From contig NZ_JAGFPK010000001.1 of the NCBI RefSeq assembly GCF_017599385.1, positions 3,231,436-3,295,435 on the forward strand: a stretch of DNA of 64,000 nucleotides, read 5' to 3'. Under the pieces are notes generated by a model, which was not told the DNA's origin, made no database searches, and worked only from the letters and a program-made list of their open reading frames with translations. Below are positions 26,774 to 38,000 of this stretch, in pieces (the stretch's first letter is position 1; each line of letters starts with the position of its first letter). Source of the stretch: Ciceribacter sp. L1K22. Its GTDB lineage: Bacteria > Pseudomonadota > Alphaproteobacteria > Rhizobiales > Rhizobiaceae. A program made the translations under genes and the position numbers.

Positions 26774-27649
26774 ATGGCGCACGGTTCCCAGGAAATGTCC
26801 GGTAGACTGAGGCGCGTCCTGATGCGGCGTCCCGGACCGAGCCTCCTGACAGCAGACCCTAAAAGGTGGCACTACGGCCCCACCTTCGACGGAGCCAAGG
26901 CAGTAGATCAGTATCGCGCATTCGTAGCGCTCGTCGAACGTAGCGGCACGGAGATCGTGTGGCTGGAGGATAGCGGCGATGGCCTTGCGGATGCAATGTT
27001 CACACATGATCCTTCGCTTGTGACACGACATGGAGCCGTAATCCTGCGAATGGGAAAGCTGCTGCGCTCGGACGAACCCGGCCTGCACGAAAATGCCTAT
27101 CGTAAAGCTGGTATCCCGGTTCTGGGACGGATTGAAGCGCCGGGCACGGTTGAAGGCGGCGACTGCGTCTGGATCGATGAAGAGACACTGGCGATCGGCC
27201 GTGGTGTGCGAAGCAACCAGGCTGGAATTGAGCAACTCGCGGCAATTCTTGCTCCGCACGGAATAAGCGTTGTCGGATTCGATCTGCCGCTTTGGCAGGG
27301 CGAGGAAGCATGCCTTCATCTCATGTCGGTGATAAGTCCGCTGAAGCGGGATCTTGCTCTCGTCCATGCCCCACTTCTGCCCGCAGCCTTCTACTTTCTC
27401 TTGAAGGAGCGCGGAATCGGTTTGGTTGTTGCACCGGAAGACGAGTTTGCGGCTAGCAGCGGCCTTAACCTCAATGTTCTGCCAACAGCACCGGGGGAAT
27501 TGATCATGATCGACGGGTTCCCGGGAACCAAGACCGCTTTGGAAGCCGCTGGCTGCTCTGTCTCGACCTTTCCCGCCGACGCGCTGTGCGTTGCATGCGA
27601 GGGCGGCCCCACTTGCCTGACGCGGCCAATCCTCCGGGATCGGTCATGA
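26774..27649 (+). CDS. Dimethylarginine dimethylaminohydrolase/arginine deiminase-like protein
   Basis: 291-residue member of the guanidino-group-modifying (amidinotransferase/deiminase) fold. Likely catalytic residues are Asp79 in FTHDP, Glu127 in TVEGGD, His182 in CLHLMSVISP and nucleophile Cys281 in CEGGPTCLTRP. Relatives convert methylated arginines to citrulline plus methylamines, or arginine to citrulline plus ammonia. ATG at 26774 has GGAGGGGG upstream. It is first gene of a rightward operon; its TGA overlaps the TetR ATG. Followed by an aminotransferase and a ketoarginine-type decarboxylase, it most likely acts on an arginine derivative; the exact substrate is unknown. Confidence 0.85.
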   Translation: MAHGSQEMSGRLRRVLMRRPGPSLLTADPKRWHYGPTFDGAKAVDQYRAFVALVERSGTEIVWLEDSGDGLADAMFTHDPSLVTRHGAVILRMGKLLRSDEPGLHENAYRKAGIPVLGRIEAPGTVEGGDCVWIDEETLAIGRGVRSNQAGIEQLAAILAPHGISVVGFDLPLWQGEEACLHLMSVISPLKRDLALVHAPLLPAAFYFLLKERGIGLVVAPEDEFAASSGLNLNVLPTAPGELIMIDGFPGTKTALEAAGCSVSTFPADALCVACEGGPTCLTRPILRDRS

Positions 27650-28281
27650 GCAGGCGAAGCTTCCATCGAGCCGGCGAGGGAGAACGGAGACAGGAACTGA
27701 TTACCGCAACGCTCGACTGCGTCGCGGAGTTAGGCCTTCAGGGAGCGACCGTACGCCAGATAGCGGCAAAGGCCGGAGTGACCGGAGGGCTCATCAGGCA
27801 CTACTTTGCCGGCAAGGATGAGATGATGCAGGCCGCCTATGAAGAGCTTATGGCCGGCATGACAGGCGCGGCCATCGCTGCTGCGGACCGGGGCGGCGCA
27901 ACCGCCCGCGAGCGCCTTCGAGACTTTATTGTGGCCAATCTGACGCCACCCGTGACGGATGGGCGCACCCTGTCTCTTTGGGCGTCCTTTATAAGCCATG
28001 TTCGTACTGATCCGACATTCGCCAGAATTCACCGCGAGAGCTACTTGGCTTTCCTGTCGGCGCTGGAACAATTGATTGCCGCATTTCTTCGCGAATGCGA
28101 CCAGCCCGCCGATCCCGTGCGCTGCCGGCAACTAGCCATTGCAATCAACGGCCTGATCGACGGGCTTTGGCTTGAGGGAACGATAGCGGGAGACTTGTTC
28201 ATGGAAACACCCCTCCCCGCCATCGCCCTGAATTCCGTGGAGGCTCTCCTCGGCGGCTTGAGACTGAGCGACCTGGAATAA
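27646..28281 (+). CDS. TetR-family transcriptional regulator
   Basis: 211-residue repressor-type protein. The N-terminal helix-turn-helix lies at about residues 30-55 (GATVRQIAAKAGVTGGLIRHYFAGKDEM), and the C-terminal ligand domain resembles BetI. ATG at 27646 overlaps the stop of the upstream hydrolase gene in an ATGA, so the two are translationally coupled. It probably controls this operon and the divergent ABC operon through the inverted repeat at 26691-26716. The inducer might be the imported compound or a catabolic intermediate; that is inference. Confidence 0.9.
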   Translation: MSRRSFHRAGEGERRQELITATLDCVAELGLQGATVRQIAAKAGVTGGLIRHYFAGKDEMMQAAYEELMAGMTGAAIAAADRGGATARERLRDFIVANLTPPVTDGRTLSLWASFISHVRTDPTFARIHRESYLAFLSALEQLIAAFLRECDQPADPVRCRQLAIAINGLIDGLWLEGTIAGDLFMETPLPAIALNSVEALLGGLRLSDLE

Positions 28282-28293
28282 AGTTGAGAAAAG

Positions 28294-29493
28294 ATGCGCT
28301 ACGCCTCAATCACTGATCGTCTTGCACATCTGGGCTCCGGTAAATGGGCGGTGCATATCAAGGCTCGCCAGATGGCGGCATCTGGACAACCGGTTATCGA
28401 GTTGACGATCGGAGAACCGGACATAGCACCCGACCCGGCGCTTCTGGGCGAGGCGAGCAGGGCAATGCACGCCGGCCGTACGCGATATTCGAATGGCCGC
28501 GGTGAACCCGCCGTTGTCGCCGCACTCACCGAGAAATATCGAAAGCGGCGGCCGGATGTCAGTGAGCGGAATATTCTCTGCTTCCCCGGCACTCAAACGG
28601 CTTTGTTCGCAGTTATGCTGGGGCTGGTAGAAACCGGAGACGACGTAATTGTCGGTGATCCACTCTACGCGACGTATGAAGGCGTCATCGCTGCGACCGG
28701 AGCGAGGATGGCACCGGTACCTCTGCGGCCGGAGAACCGCTTCCATATGAAAGCCGACGATCTGAAAAAAGCAGTAACGGCAAGATCGAGAGCCGTCCTT
28801 CTCAACTCCCCTCACAACCCGACGGGAGCGGTTCTCACACGCGCTGAGATCAAGGCAATCGGCAAGGTCTGCATTGAGCACGATCTGTGGATCGTCTGCG
28901 ACGAGGTTTACGAGGAGCTGATCTTCGACGCACCCTTCGCCTCACCTTTCGATGATCCCGACCTGGCGTCCCGGACGATTGTCGTCTCTTCGATTTCCAA
29001 ATCACATGCCGCACCTGGTTTCCGGTCTGGCTGGGCCGCCGGTCCGGTCGAGTTTTGCGATCGCCTTCTTCCGGTATCGGAAACCATGCTTTTTGGTGTG
29101 CAACCCTTCATAGCCGACATGACTGCCATGGCGGTTTCGGGCTCGTTCGACACTGCCGGCCGGATGCGGGACAACTACCAGCGGAGAGCTAAGCTGGTGG
29201 AGCAGCGATTGAAGGAGCACGGAAGTCTCGTACCTTTGATGCCGGAAGGCGGAATGTTTCTTCTGATTGATGTTTCCGGGACAGGATTGACCGGTGAGGA
29301 GTTCGCTGCGCGCCTTCTCGATGAAAAGCATGTGGCTGTTATGCCGGGTGGCTCGTTTGGAGACCAAGCGCGATCGTTCGTCCGAGTATCGCTGACTGTC
29401 TCGGACGATCTTCTTGAGAAGGCGTCGGCACGAATAGCGGAACTGGGCGATGAATTGGTGGGGCGGGTGCGGACGAAGACATGGGCATCGTAA
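28294..29493 (+). CDS. Class I aminotransferase, arginine:pyruvate transaminase-like
   Basis: 399-residue fold-type I PLP enzyme. Asn175 in NSPHNPTG, Asp203 in VCDEVY, the Schiff-base Lys236 in SSISKSHAAPG and Arg244 are the expected cofactor residues. It resembles aspartate/aromatic aminotransferases, including arginine:pyruvate transaminase (AruH). That role fits because the next gene, overlapping it by 13 bases, is a 2-ketoarginine-decarboxylase-like enzyme. Start ATG 28294 is 12 bases after the TetR stop with a weak GAGAAAAG site. If the call is right, arginine plus pyruvate gives 2-ketoarginine plus alanine. Other substrates cannot be excluded. Confidence 0.88.
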   Translation: MRYASITDRLAHLGSGKWAVHIKARQMAASGQPVIELTIGEPDIAPDPALLGEASRAMHAGRTRYSNGRGEPAVVAALTEKYRKRRPDVSERNILCFPGTQTALFAVMLGLVETGDDVIVGDPLYATYEGVIAATGARMAPVPLRPENRFHMKADDLKKAVTARSRAVLLNSPHNPTGAVLTRAEIKAIGKVCIEHDLWIVCDEVYEELIFDAPFASPFDDPDLASRTIVVSSISKSHAAPGFRSGWAAGPVEFCDRLLPVSETMLFGVQPFIADMTAMAVSGSFDTAGRMRDNYQRRAKLVEQRLKEHGSLVPLMPEGGMFLLIDVSGTGLTGEEFAARLLDEKHVAVMPGGSFGDQARSFVRVSLTVSDDLLEKASARIAELGDELVGRVRTKTWAS

Positions 29494-31091
29494 CAAAGAC
29501 GGTAGGCGAAGCGCTCATCGATATTCTTGAGGCGAACGGGGTCGACGTCGTGTTTGGCATCCCTGGCGTCCACACCGTGGAACTCTATCGCGGCCTTGCA
29601 AATTCCAGAATCCGCCATGTCACACCGCGACACGAACAGGGCGCGGGTTTCATGGCAGACGGATATGCGCGCGTCAGCCGAAAGCCGGGGGTTTGTCTCG
29701 TGATTACCGGCCCCGGCCTGACCAACACGATTACGGCAATGGCGCAGGCCTACCAGGACTCCGTACCGATGCTCGTGATTTCCGGCGTCAATCCGCGTGC
29801 GTCTCTCGGCCACGGCCGTGGCCGGTTACATGAACTACCCGACCAACGTGCGATGATTGCCACACTGGCACTGATGTCGCACACCCTGCTCGAACCCGAG
29901 GATTTGCCTATCGTCATGGAGCGTGCATTCGCAATATTGCGCTCGGGGAGGCCGGGGCCCGTTCATATCGAGATTCCCACCGATGTCATGGCGAAAAAAA
30001 TTTCGATTGGCAAAATCGTATCGCCGGTCGTAGCAGGACCGCGAGCAGAACTTTCCCATCTGCTTGATCTCGCGGAGCGCTGCAAGAGCGCGCGCGCCCC
30101 GGTAATTCTGTGCGGCGGAGGCGCGGTATCCGCAGCACCCGGAATCGAACTGCTTGCGCAGCGACTTGACGCTCCTGTAGTCACGACTGTCAATGCGCGC
30201 GGGATGTTCTCCGGTCATGACTTGTCGGTGCCAGCCAGCCCCAGTCTTAAAGCGGTGCGAAAGCTGATCGCAGCTTCTGATCTGGTGATCGCTCTCGGAA
30301 CCCAGATGGGCCAAACAGACTATGACATGTATGATGACGCAGGCTTTCCAGTCATATCCCAACTAGTGAGGGTTGATATCGATCTTCAGCAATTGGCGAG
30401 GGGACCCGCCGCCTCGCTGTCGCTCCACTCGACCGTCAACAATCTGGTCGATGACCTTCTCTCGTTACTTGAAGGCAATGCCGTCCAGCGCGACGGACGG
30501 CGGCGTGCCGGAGAGGTTACAATCGAGGCGCGCGCTGAAATCGGCGAAAAGCTGGAGCGGCAGGTCACCATTCTGGAAACTATTCGCGACACGCTTTCCA
30601 ATTGCATCATCGTCGGCGACTCTACTCAGCCGGTTTATGCCGGCAACCTCTTTTACGAGGCGGGACGCATACACGGGTGGTTCAATGCCGCCACCGGATA
30701 TGGTGCACTTGGATACGGGCCTCCAGCCGCCATAGGCGCCAGCTTGGCGGAGCCCACAACGCCGATTGTCTGTCTTGTCGGCGACGGGGGATTGCAGTTT
30801 TCTCTAGCAGAGATCGGTTCGGCCAAGGACTGCGGCGCGAACGTCATCTTCCTCGTCTGGAACAATGACGGTTACGGTGAGATCAAAAACTACATGCTTG
30901 ACTGCGGCATCACGCCGGAAGGCGTCACGCCATCCGCACCGGATTTCCAGTTGATCGCGTCCGCTTATGGTCTGGCTGCCGAAAAGTTGAGTCACATCTC
31001 GGAACTACCCGCCGCACTCTTGAGGGCCGAATCCGCCACCGGGCCATCGCTAATAGAGATCCACGAAATTCTCACTGCCGGAGTGTCGTGA
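29481..31091 (+). CDS. aruI: ThDP-dependent 5-guanidino-2-oxopentanoate decarboxylase-like enzyme
   Basis: 536-residue thiamine-diphosphate enzyme of the acetolactate synthase/benzoylformate decarboxylase fold. Catalytic Glu52 lies in TPRHEQGAGFMADGYAR. The ThDP/magnesium motif begins at Gly434-Asp435-Gly-Gly and ends in NNDGYGEI. Domain order is Pyr (1-170), central (190-330), PP (360-530). The best-known match in this setting is AruI, which decarboxylates 2-ketoarginine to 4-guanidinobutyraldehyde in the arginine transaminase pathway. Start ATG 29481 overlaps the aminotransferase end by 13 bases, a tight two-step module. The next enzyme, a guanidinobutyraldehyde dehydrogenase, is not in the window. 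Confidence 0.85.
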   Translation: MGIVTKTVGEALIDILEANGVDVVFGIPGVHTVELYRGLANSRIRHVTPRHEQGAGFMADGYARVSRKPGVCLVITGPGLTNTITAMAQAYQDSVPMLVISGVNPRASLGHGRGRLHELPDQRAMIATLALMSHTLLEPEDLPIVMERAFAILRSGRPGPVHIEIPTDVMAKKISIGKIVSPVVAGPRAELSHLLDLAERCKSARAPVILCGGGAVSAAPGIELLAQRLDAPVVTTVNARGMFSGHDLSVPASPSLKAVRKLIAASDLVIALGTQMGQTDYDMYDDAGFPVISQLVRVDIDLQQLARGPAASLSLHSTVNNLVDDLLSLLEGNAVQRDGRRRAGEVTIEARAEIGEKLERQVTILETIRDTLSNCIIVGDSTQPVYAGNLFYEAGRIHGWFNAATGYGALGYGPPAAIGASLAEPTTPIVCLVGDGGLQFSLAEIGSAKDCGANVIFLVWNNDGYGEIKNYMLDCGITPEGVTPSAPDFQLIASAYGLAAEKLSHISELPAALLRAESATGPSLIEIHEILTAGVS

Positions 31092-31204
31092 CGCGATACG
31101 GCTTATCTGCCGATCGATGGCCAAGCGCTTGCAATTACGATAAGACCGCTGACAAGTCGGCGACTTGTTCCGGCGGAGTGGGATCAGTTGGCGGGAGAGG
31201 GTGA

Positions 31205-31888
31205 ATGGCGGACACACGCCACGGGCGTAAAGCTTCGGCGGCAGCGCCAGAGGCAAAGCGCGCCTCGCTGCAGCAGGACCCGCATGCAATTCGCGATCCC
31301 AAGGAAAACAATCTCGAACTCGCGATCGGCCACGAGGTTCGCTTCTATCGCAAGAAGCTAGGGATAACAGGTGCCGACCTCGCGAATGCCACCGGCATCT
31401 CGCTAGGGATGCTGTCCAAGATTGAAAACGGCAACACGTCCCCTTCGCTGACGACACTGCAATCCCTGGCCAAGGCTCTGGGTGTGCCGCTTAGCGCCTT
31501 CTTCAGGCGCTTCGAGGAGGTAAGAAACGCGGTGTATGTGCGGTCAGGCGAAGGGCTCGAACTAGAACGTCGCGGCACGCGGGCTGGACATCAGTATAAC
31601 CTTCTGGGTCATCTCGATGGTGGTCCTAGCGGGCTTCAAATAGAACCATACCTGATCACATTGACCGCCAAATCAGACGTCTTTCCCACGTTTCAGCACG
31701 AAGGCATGGAGTTTCTCTACATGCTCGAAGGCGAAGTGAAATACCGTCACGCTGACCGGCTATATACCATGCGACCGGGGGATAGCCTTATGTTCGACGC
31801 CGACGCCCCGCATGGACCGGAGGTTCTGGTGAAGTTGCCGATACGTTTCCTCTCCGTGATCTGCTACCAAAGCAGACTGGAAAGCTAG
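31205..31888 (+). CDS. XRE-family regulator with C-terminal cupin
   Basis: 227-residue transcription factor. A helix-turn-helix of the XRE type covers about residues 43-98 (LGITGADLANATGISLGMLSK, then NGNTSPSLTTLQSLAKALGV). A cupin_2 ligand domain covers about 145-220 (EGMEFLYMLEGEVKYRH, PGDSLMFDADAPHGPE). Proteins of this build often control amino-acid or polyamine catabolism. ATG 31205 has GGGAGAGGG before it. It is 113 bases after the decarboxylase gene, so it may be transcribed with it or separately; it likely senses an intermediate of the arginine-derivative pathway. The first 35 residues are low-complexity. Confidence 0.88.
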   Translation: MADTRHGRKASAAAPEAKRASLQQDPHAIRDPKENNLELAIGHEVRFYRKKLGITGADLANATGISLGMLSKIENGNTSPSLTTLQSLAKALGVPLSAFFRRFEEVRNAVYVRSGEGLELERRGTRAGHQYNLLGHLDGGPSGLQIEPYLITLTAKSDVFPTFQHEGMEFLYMLEGEVKYRHADRLYTMRPGDSLMFDADAPHGPEVLVKLPIRFLSVICYQSRLES

Positions 31889-32075
31889 GCATCGCCAAAT
31901 GAGCCTCTCCGCGGACATGGCACAAAAAAGCCACTATGATAGAAAAGGCACGGACGCCACAAAGGGCGGCTCTCCGACCACTGCATCCGGTCAAGGGACT
32001 ACCACAGTGTGAGTGCTTACTAGACGATAAAATGGACCGCAGGAACAACAGAACGCACGACGCGTTTCCTGCCGA

Positions 32076-35000
32076 ATGACCAACCCTCAGGAATACTCCG
32101 CTAACATGCCCCACGACGTCATGCAGCCGGCTCCCGTGCGCGAAATCGAAACCAAACAGATCGATCACAACGACTCGATCCGCGCCACCTATCTTTCAGT
32201 TGAGGAGCTGCAAGAAAAGGCCGCTGAATTGGCAGCGGAAAGCGGAACCGAACTCCCCGGATTCTTTGCCTTCGATTTCTTCGCAAGACACAAGGAGAGC
32301 GAGCAAGAAATCCTTCGGGTTTACCGGACAACGGCGGCCGATGTTGAGTCGGGAGCGACGATCACGCCAGCTGCTGAATGGCTCCTGGACAATCACTACA
32401 TTATCGAAGAAGCCATTCAGGAGGTCCGGCGGGATTTTCCTCGCCGATTCTACCGTCAACTGCCGACAATGCGCGTTGGCACGACCGAAATTCCCCGAAC
32501 GTTGGCGCTTGCTTGGCTTTATGTCGCCCACACCCATAGCACGACTTCACAGGAAAGCCTGACGGCGCTCGTCGAAGGCTTTCAATCGCGACAGGTCCTG
32601 GAAATCGGTGAACTCTGGGCGCTGCCTTCGATGGTCCGGTATGTCCTGATCGAGAATCTGCGACGGATTTCTACCCGTGTGGAGCGCTCTCGTCGTATGC
32701 GGCGCCGAGCAAACGAAGTTGCCGACGAAATCATCCGTCTGGGTGACCCGGATGCGAGTGATGAGCTACTGAAGCGAATTGAGGATCTGGCAGAAGACAA
32801 CACGTTCACCACGCAATTCGTATACCGGCTCCGAAACGGCTCGCAGAACACAAGCTTTGCGGTGACATGGCTCGAGAAGAGGCTTGAGCGAGCAGGCCGA
32901 TCCGTCGAGGAAGCCCTGACAGCGGAGCAGAACCGTCTCTCGTCCGGTAATGTAACGATGGGAAACATCGTCCGGAGCCTTCGCGAGATTGACGACACAG
33001 AGTGGTCGGTGTGGGTCGAACACGTGTGTCACGTTGACCGTGTTCTGGGAATGCACACCGACTATCGCGAACTGGATTTTGGTTCACGCAACGCCTACCG
33101 CAACACGATCGAGAAGATGGCCCGGCGTTCGGCCCTCACCGAGGTGGAAATCGCGCAAGCGGCAATCGATTTGGCGAATGACGCAACAGAATCGCGCGAG
33201 AGCGAAAGCCTGGCGGACGTAGGAGCATTTCTTGTCGGCAGACAGCGCCGGCAACTGGAGTCGGCGATCAGCTACCGGCCTTCCCTATTGCAAATGCTTG
33301 TCCGGTTGATCACCCGCCTGAACTGGCTCGCCATTGCGCTCCCGGTGGTGGGTATCACGCTCGGGGCCCTAGCAATCGTGGCCTGGTTCCTGTTCCAAAC
33401 GGAGCTCTCAACACCGGTCATCGTCCTGATGCTGATGATGATCGCGCTTCCCGCTTCTGAAGGCGCGACCGGCCTTTTCAATACCCTTGTGACGTTTATC
33501 GTGAAGCCGGCGCGTCTCGTCGGCTTCGAATTCAAAGAAGGAATCCCGGAAGCAGCACGAACACTTGTGGCGGTTCCCTGCCTGATTGCAAACAGGGACG
33601 AAGTGGACGAACTCGTTCGCAATCTGGAGGTCCACTACCTGACGAACCCGCGCGGGGAGATATACTTCGCCCTGTTGAGCGACTGGCGTGACAGTCAGGT
33701 AGAAGAAACCCAAGCGGATATCGAGGTGCTGGAATACGCAAAGCGAGAGATCGCTGAACTCAATCTTCGATATAACGAAGATGGCAAGACACGGTTTTAT
33801 CTTCTACATCGCCGTCGGCAGTATAACCCCGTCGAGAACTGCTGGATGGGCTGGGAGCGAAAGCGAGGCAAGCTTCACGAACTGAACCTTCTGCTGCGTG
33901 GCGACCGCGACACATCGTACATCCCGGGCGCAAATGTCGCACCGGAAAACATACAGTATGTGATGACCCTGGATGCGGATACGCGACTGATGCGCGAAGC
34001 CGTGACCAAATTGGTCGGCAAGCTCTACCACCCGATCAACCGGCCGATTGCTGATCCCAAAACCGGCAGAGTGGTCAGCGGATACGGTATTCTACAGCCG
34101 CGCGTCACCCCTTCCCTGACGACTGGCAAGGATGCCTCCGTATTCCAGCGCGTGTTTTCGATCAACCGTGGTCTGGATCCCTATGTTTTCACGGTATCTG
34201 ACGTCTATCAGGACATCACGGGTGAAGGAACGTTCACCGGCAAGGGTCTTTATCATGTCGATGCGTTCGAGGCGGCAATCAAGGGACGTGTCGATGAGAA
34301 CACTGTGCTCAGCCACGATCTGCTCGAAGGGTCCTTCGCCCGATGCGCCCTGGTCACTGACGTAGAGCTGGTTGAAGACTTTCCCACACGCTACGAGGTG
34401 GAAATCTCCCGGCAACATCGTTGGGCACGAGGCGATTGGCAGCTACTGCCTTACATTCTCGATCCACTGCGCGGCATAACCGCGCTTGGCCGATGGAAAA
34501 TGGTCGACAATCTAAGACGGTCGCTCACACCGATTGCGTGGTTTCTCGCCTCCGTGCTCGGCTGGACGACAATGACACCGCTGGCGGCCGTTCTTTGGCA
34601 GATGCTTCTCATCTTCTGCCTGTTTGTCGCACCAACGCTATCGCTTCTTTCCGGACTCATACCGCGTTCAAGCGATTTCGTGCCACGCGCGCACTTTCAG
34701 TCTGTTTGGACGGAGGCTCGAGCTGCGAATGCCCAAGTGGCGCTTCGCATTGTCTTCATCGCCGACAACGCATGGATGATGGCGGATGCGATACTTCGTT
34801 CGCTCTATCGGCTCTTCTATAGCCGAAAATTTCTGCTGGAATGGAAAACGGCTGCCAGCGTTCAATCCGTCGCACAAGGTGATATCGGGTCTTATTACCA
34901 TTCGATGCGCCATGCGCCTGCGCTCGCAGTGCTGGCACTGACAATCGCCAGTGTCAACGGAACGTTCGGCGTGGTGGTGAGCCTACCATTCGTAGTGCTT

Positions 35001-38000
35001 TGGGTGCTCTCCCCACTGGTCGCGTGGTATGTGAGCCAATCCGCGGAGACAGAGGATCGACTCGAAGTTCCACCCCAGACACTTTTCGAGCTTAGAAAGA
35101 TCGCACGTCGGACTTGGCGTTTCTACGAAACCTTCGTGACAGCGGGCGACAACTACCTGCCGCCGGACAACTTCCAGGAAAAGCCAGAACCTATCGTCGC
35201 ACACCGAACGTCGCCGACAAATATCGGCGTCTATCTCTTGTCTGTCGTGTCAGCCCGGTACTTCGGCTGGATCAGCTTCGAACAAACCGTCGAGAAGCTT
35301 GAGCAGACCTTGTCGACAGTTGACAGGATGGAAAAGCATCGCGGCCATCTCTTCAATTGGTATCATACGGATACGTTGAAGACCCTTGGTCCCAGATATA
35401 TATCCGCCGTCGATAGCGGTAACCTTGCAGGCCATCTGATTGCCATATCATCGGCGTGCCGAGAATGGGCTGAAGCGCCATCCGCACATCTCCAAGGCAA
35501 CCTGGACGGCATTGGTGATGTAGGCAGTATACTGGAGGAAGCTCTGAAAGACCTGCCGGACGATCGAAAGATCGTTCGCCCTCTACGACGGCGCCTTGAA
35601 GAGAGAATTTCTGGCTTCAGCTCAGCTTTGGCGGCCGTCAAGCGCGAACACGAATTCGCATCCATCCGTATAGCGAATCTTGCGGTTCTGGCACGAGACA
35701 TCCAGAAGCTCGCAGCCAATCTTCATCATGAGGTACGCTCCGAGCAGAGTGCCGAGGTAACGCGGTGGACGGAAGCCTTGGTCTCGACGTGTGAAGCCCA
35801 TATCGCAGACTCGGCTTCCGACCTCTCCAATATAGAACCCATCCGTCAGAGATTGGTCACGCTTCGCGACAAAAGTCGTGATTTGGCGTTTTCGATGAAC
35901 TTCACCTTCCTGTTTCGTCCGGAACGGCGCCTGCTGTCCATCGGATACCGTGCAGACAGCCGGGAACTGGACGAGGCTTGCTATGACCTGCTCGCATCGG
36001 AATGCCGTCTGACGAGTCTCTTCGCGATCGCAAAGGGAGATTTGCCGACGGAGCACTGGTATCGTCTCGGCCGTCAAGTCGTCCCGATCGGCGCACGCGC
36101 GGCGTTGATTTCGTGGTCGGGCTCCATGTTCGAATACTTGATGCCGCCGCTCGTGATGCAGGAAAGGCAGGGCGGCATACTTAACCAGACGAACAACCTT
36201 GTCGTCCAGGAACAGATGAATCATGGCCGTCGGCTGAATGTTCCATGGGGCATCTCCGAGGCCGCATTCAATGCGCGCGATCACGAATTGACCTATCAGT
36301 ACACCAATTTTGGCGTGCCGAGCTTAGGCCTCAAGCGCGGCTTGGGCCAAAACGCCGTGATTGCGCCCTACGCATCGATTCTGGCCAGCCAGTACTATCC
36401 CGAAGCAGCTCTTGAAAATCTTCAACGACTGAGAAAGCTCGGAGCTTTAGGCGCCTATGGCTTCCATGACGCTGTCGATTTCACACCCACACGCGTACCG
36501 GATGGCAAGAGGTGCGCAGTTGTCTACAACTACTACGCCCATCATCACGGGATGTCGATTGCGGCGATCGCCAACGTGGCCTTCAATGGCCGTCTGCGCG
36601 AACTCTTCCATGCGGATCCGGTAATTGAGGCCGCCGAACTCCTCTTGCAGGAAAAAGCACCGCGCGAAATACCCGTAATGAGCGCGAAACACGAGTCGAG
36701 CGTGCCTGGGAAGGGCCAGGCTGATCTATTGCGTCCGGAGATCAGGACGATCACGGATCCGGCATCGAAGGACCGGGAACTGGTCTTCCTGTCGAACGGC
36801 CACTATTCGGTTGTCCTTTCGGCAACGGGATCAGGATTCTCTCGGTGGAATGGACAGGCCGTCACCAGATGGAAAGCAGATCCAACCGAAGACCGTTCCG
36901 GTACCTTCATCTTCTTGCGGGACACGGCAAGCGGCGACTGGTGGTCTGCGACGGCCACACCCCGCCGCGCAGAGGATGAAAAAACCAAGGTTATATTTGG
37001 CGACGACAAGGCCGAATTCTTCAAGACCGTCGGCGATATATCGAGCAGCGTCGAGTGCATCGTGGCTACAGAGCACGACGCCGAAGGTCGCCGCGTGACG
37101 CTTCTGAATACAGGGCCTGAGGACCGTTACATAGAGGTCACATCCTACCTTGAGCCTGTGCTTGCGATGGATGATGCCGACAACGCGCATCCACTGTTCT
37201 CGAAGATGTTCCTGCGCACCGAGTTCGGGAAGCGAAAGGACGTGATCCGGGTTGAGCGCAACAAGCGAAGCCCTGGCGACCCGGATATGTGTCTCGCGCA
37301 CTTGGTGGTCGACAATGCGGGACCCGGTCGCCCAACGGAATTTGAAACCGACCGAATGGCGTTTATCGGACGAGGCAGGACCCTGTCCGACGCCGCTGCC
37401 TTCGATCGGGACGCCACGCTTTCCGGCACCGAAGGCTTCACTCTGGACCCGATTCTCAGCCTCCGCCGTATTGTACGGGTGCCTTCGGGCAAGAAGGTCA
37501 ATGTGATTTTCTGGACCATCGCGGCTCCTAACCGCGAGGAAATCGACCAGGCTATCGACCGCTACCGTCATCCGGACGCCTTCAGCCATGAACTCATCCA
37601 CGCATGGACCCGAGTTCAGGTCGAAATGCGGCACATCGGCATCACATCTCAGCAGGCTGCGGCTTTCCAGCACCTTGGGCGTTACCTGGTGTATCCGGAA
37701 ACGCACCTGCGCGCCGACCCGGAAACGGTACGCAATGGCCTGGCGTCTCAACGAAGCCTGTGGCCGTTGGCGATATCCGGCGACTATCCCATCTTCGCCC
37801 TGCGCATCAACGATGACATGGACATCGACATTGCACGCGAGGCATTAAGTGCACAGGAATATCTCCGGCGTCGCGGTATCGTCGCCGATCTCGTGATCGT
37901 AAACGAGCGGGCATCGTCCTACGCGCAGGATATGCAACATGCGCTGGACGCGCTGTGCGAGAACCTTCGACACACGCAAGGAGACGGCGTAAAGCCGCAC

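Noticed and set aside
31917-32012. 31-codon frame upstream of ndvB (MAQKSHYDRKGTDATK...)
   Set aside because: Composition is protein-like, but the ribosome site is weak and I know no such family; not enough to call a gene.
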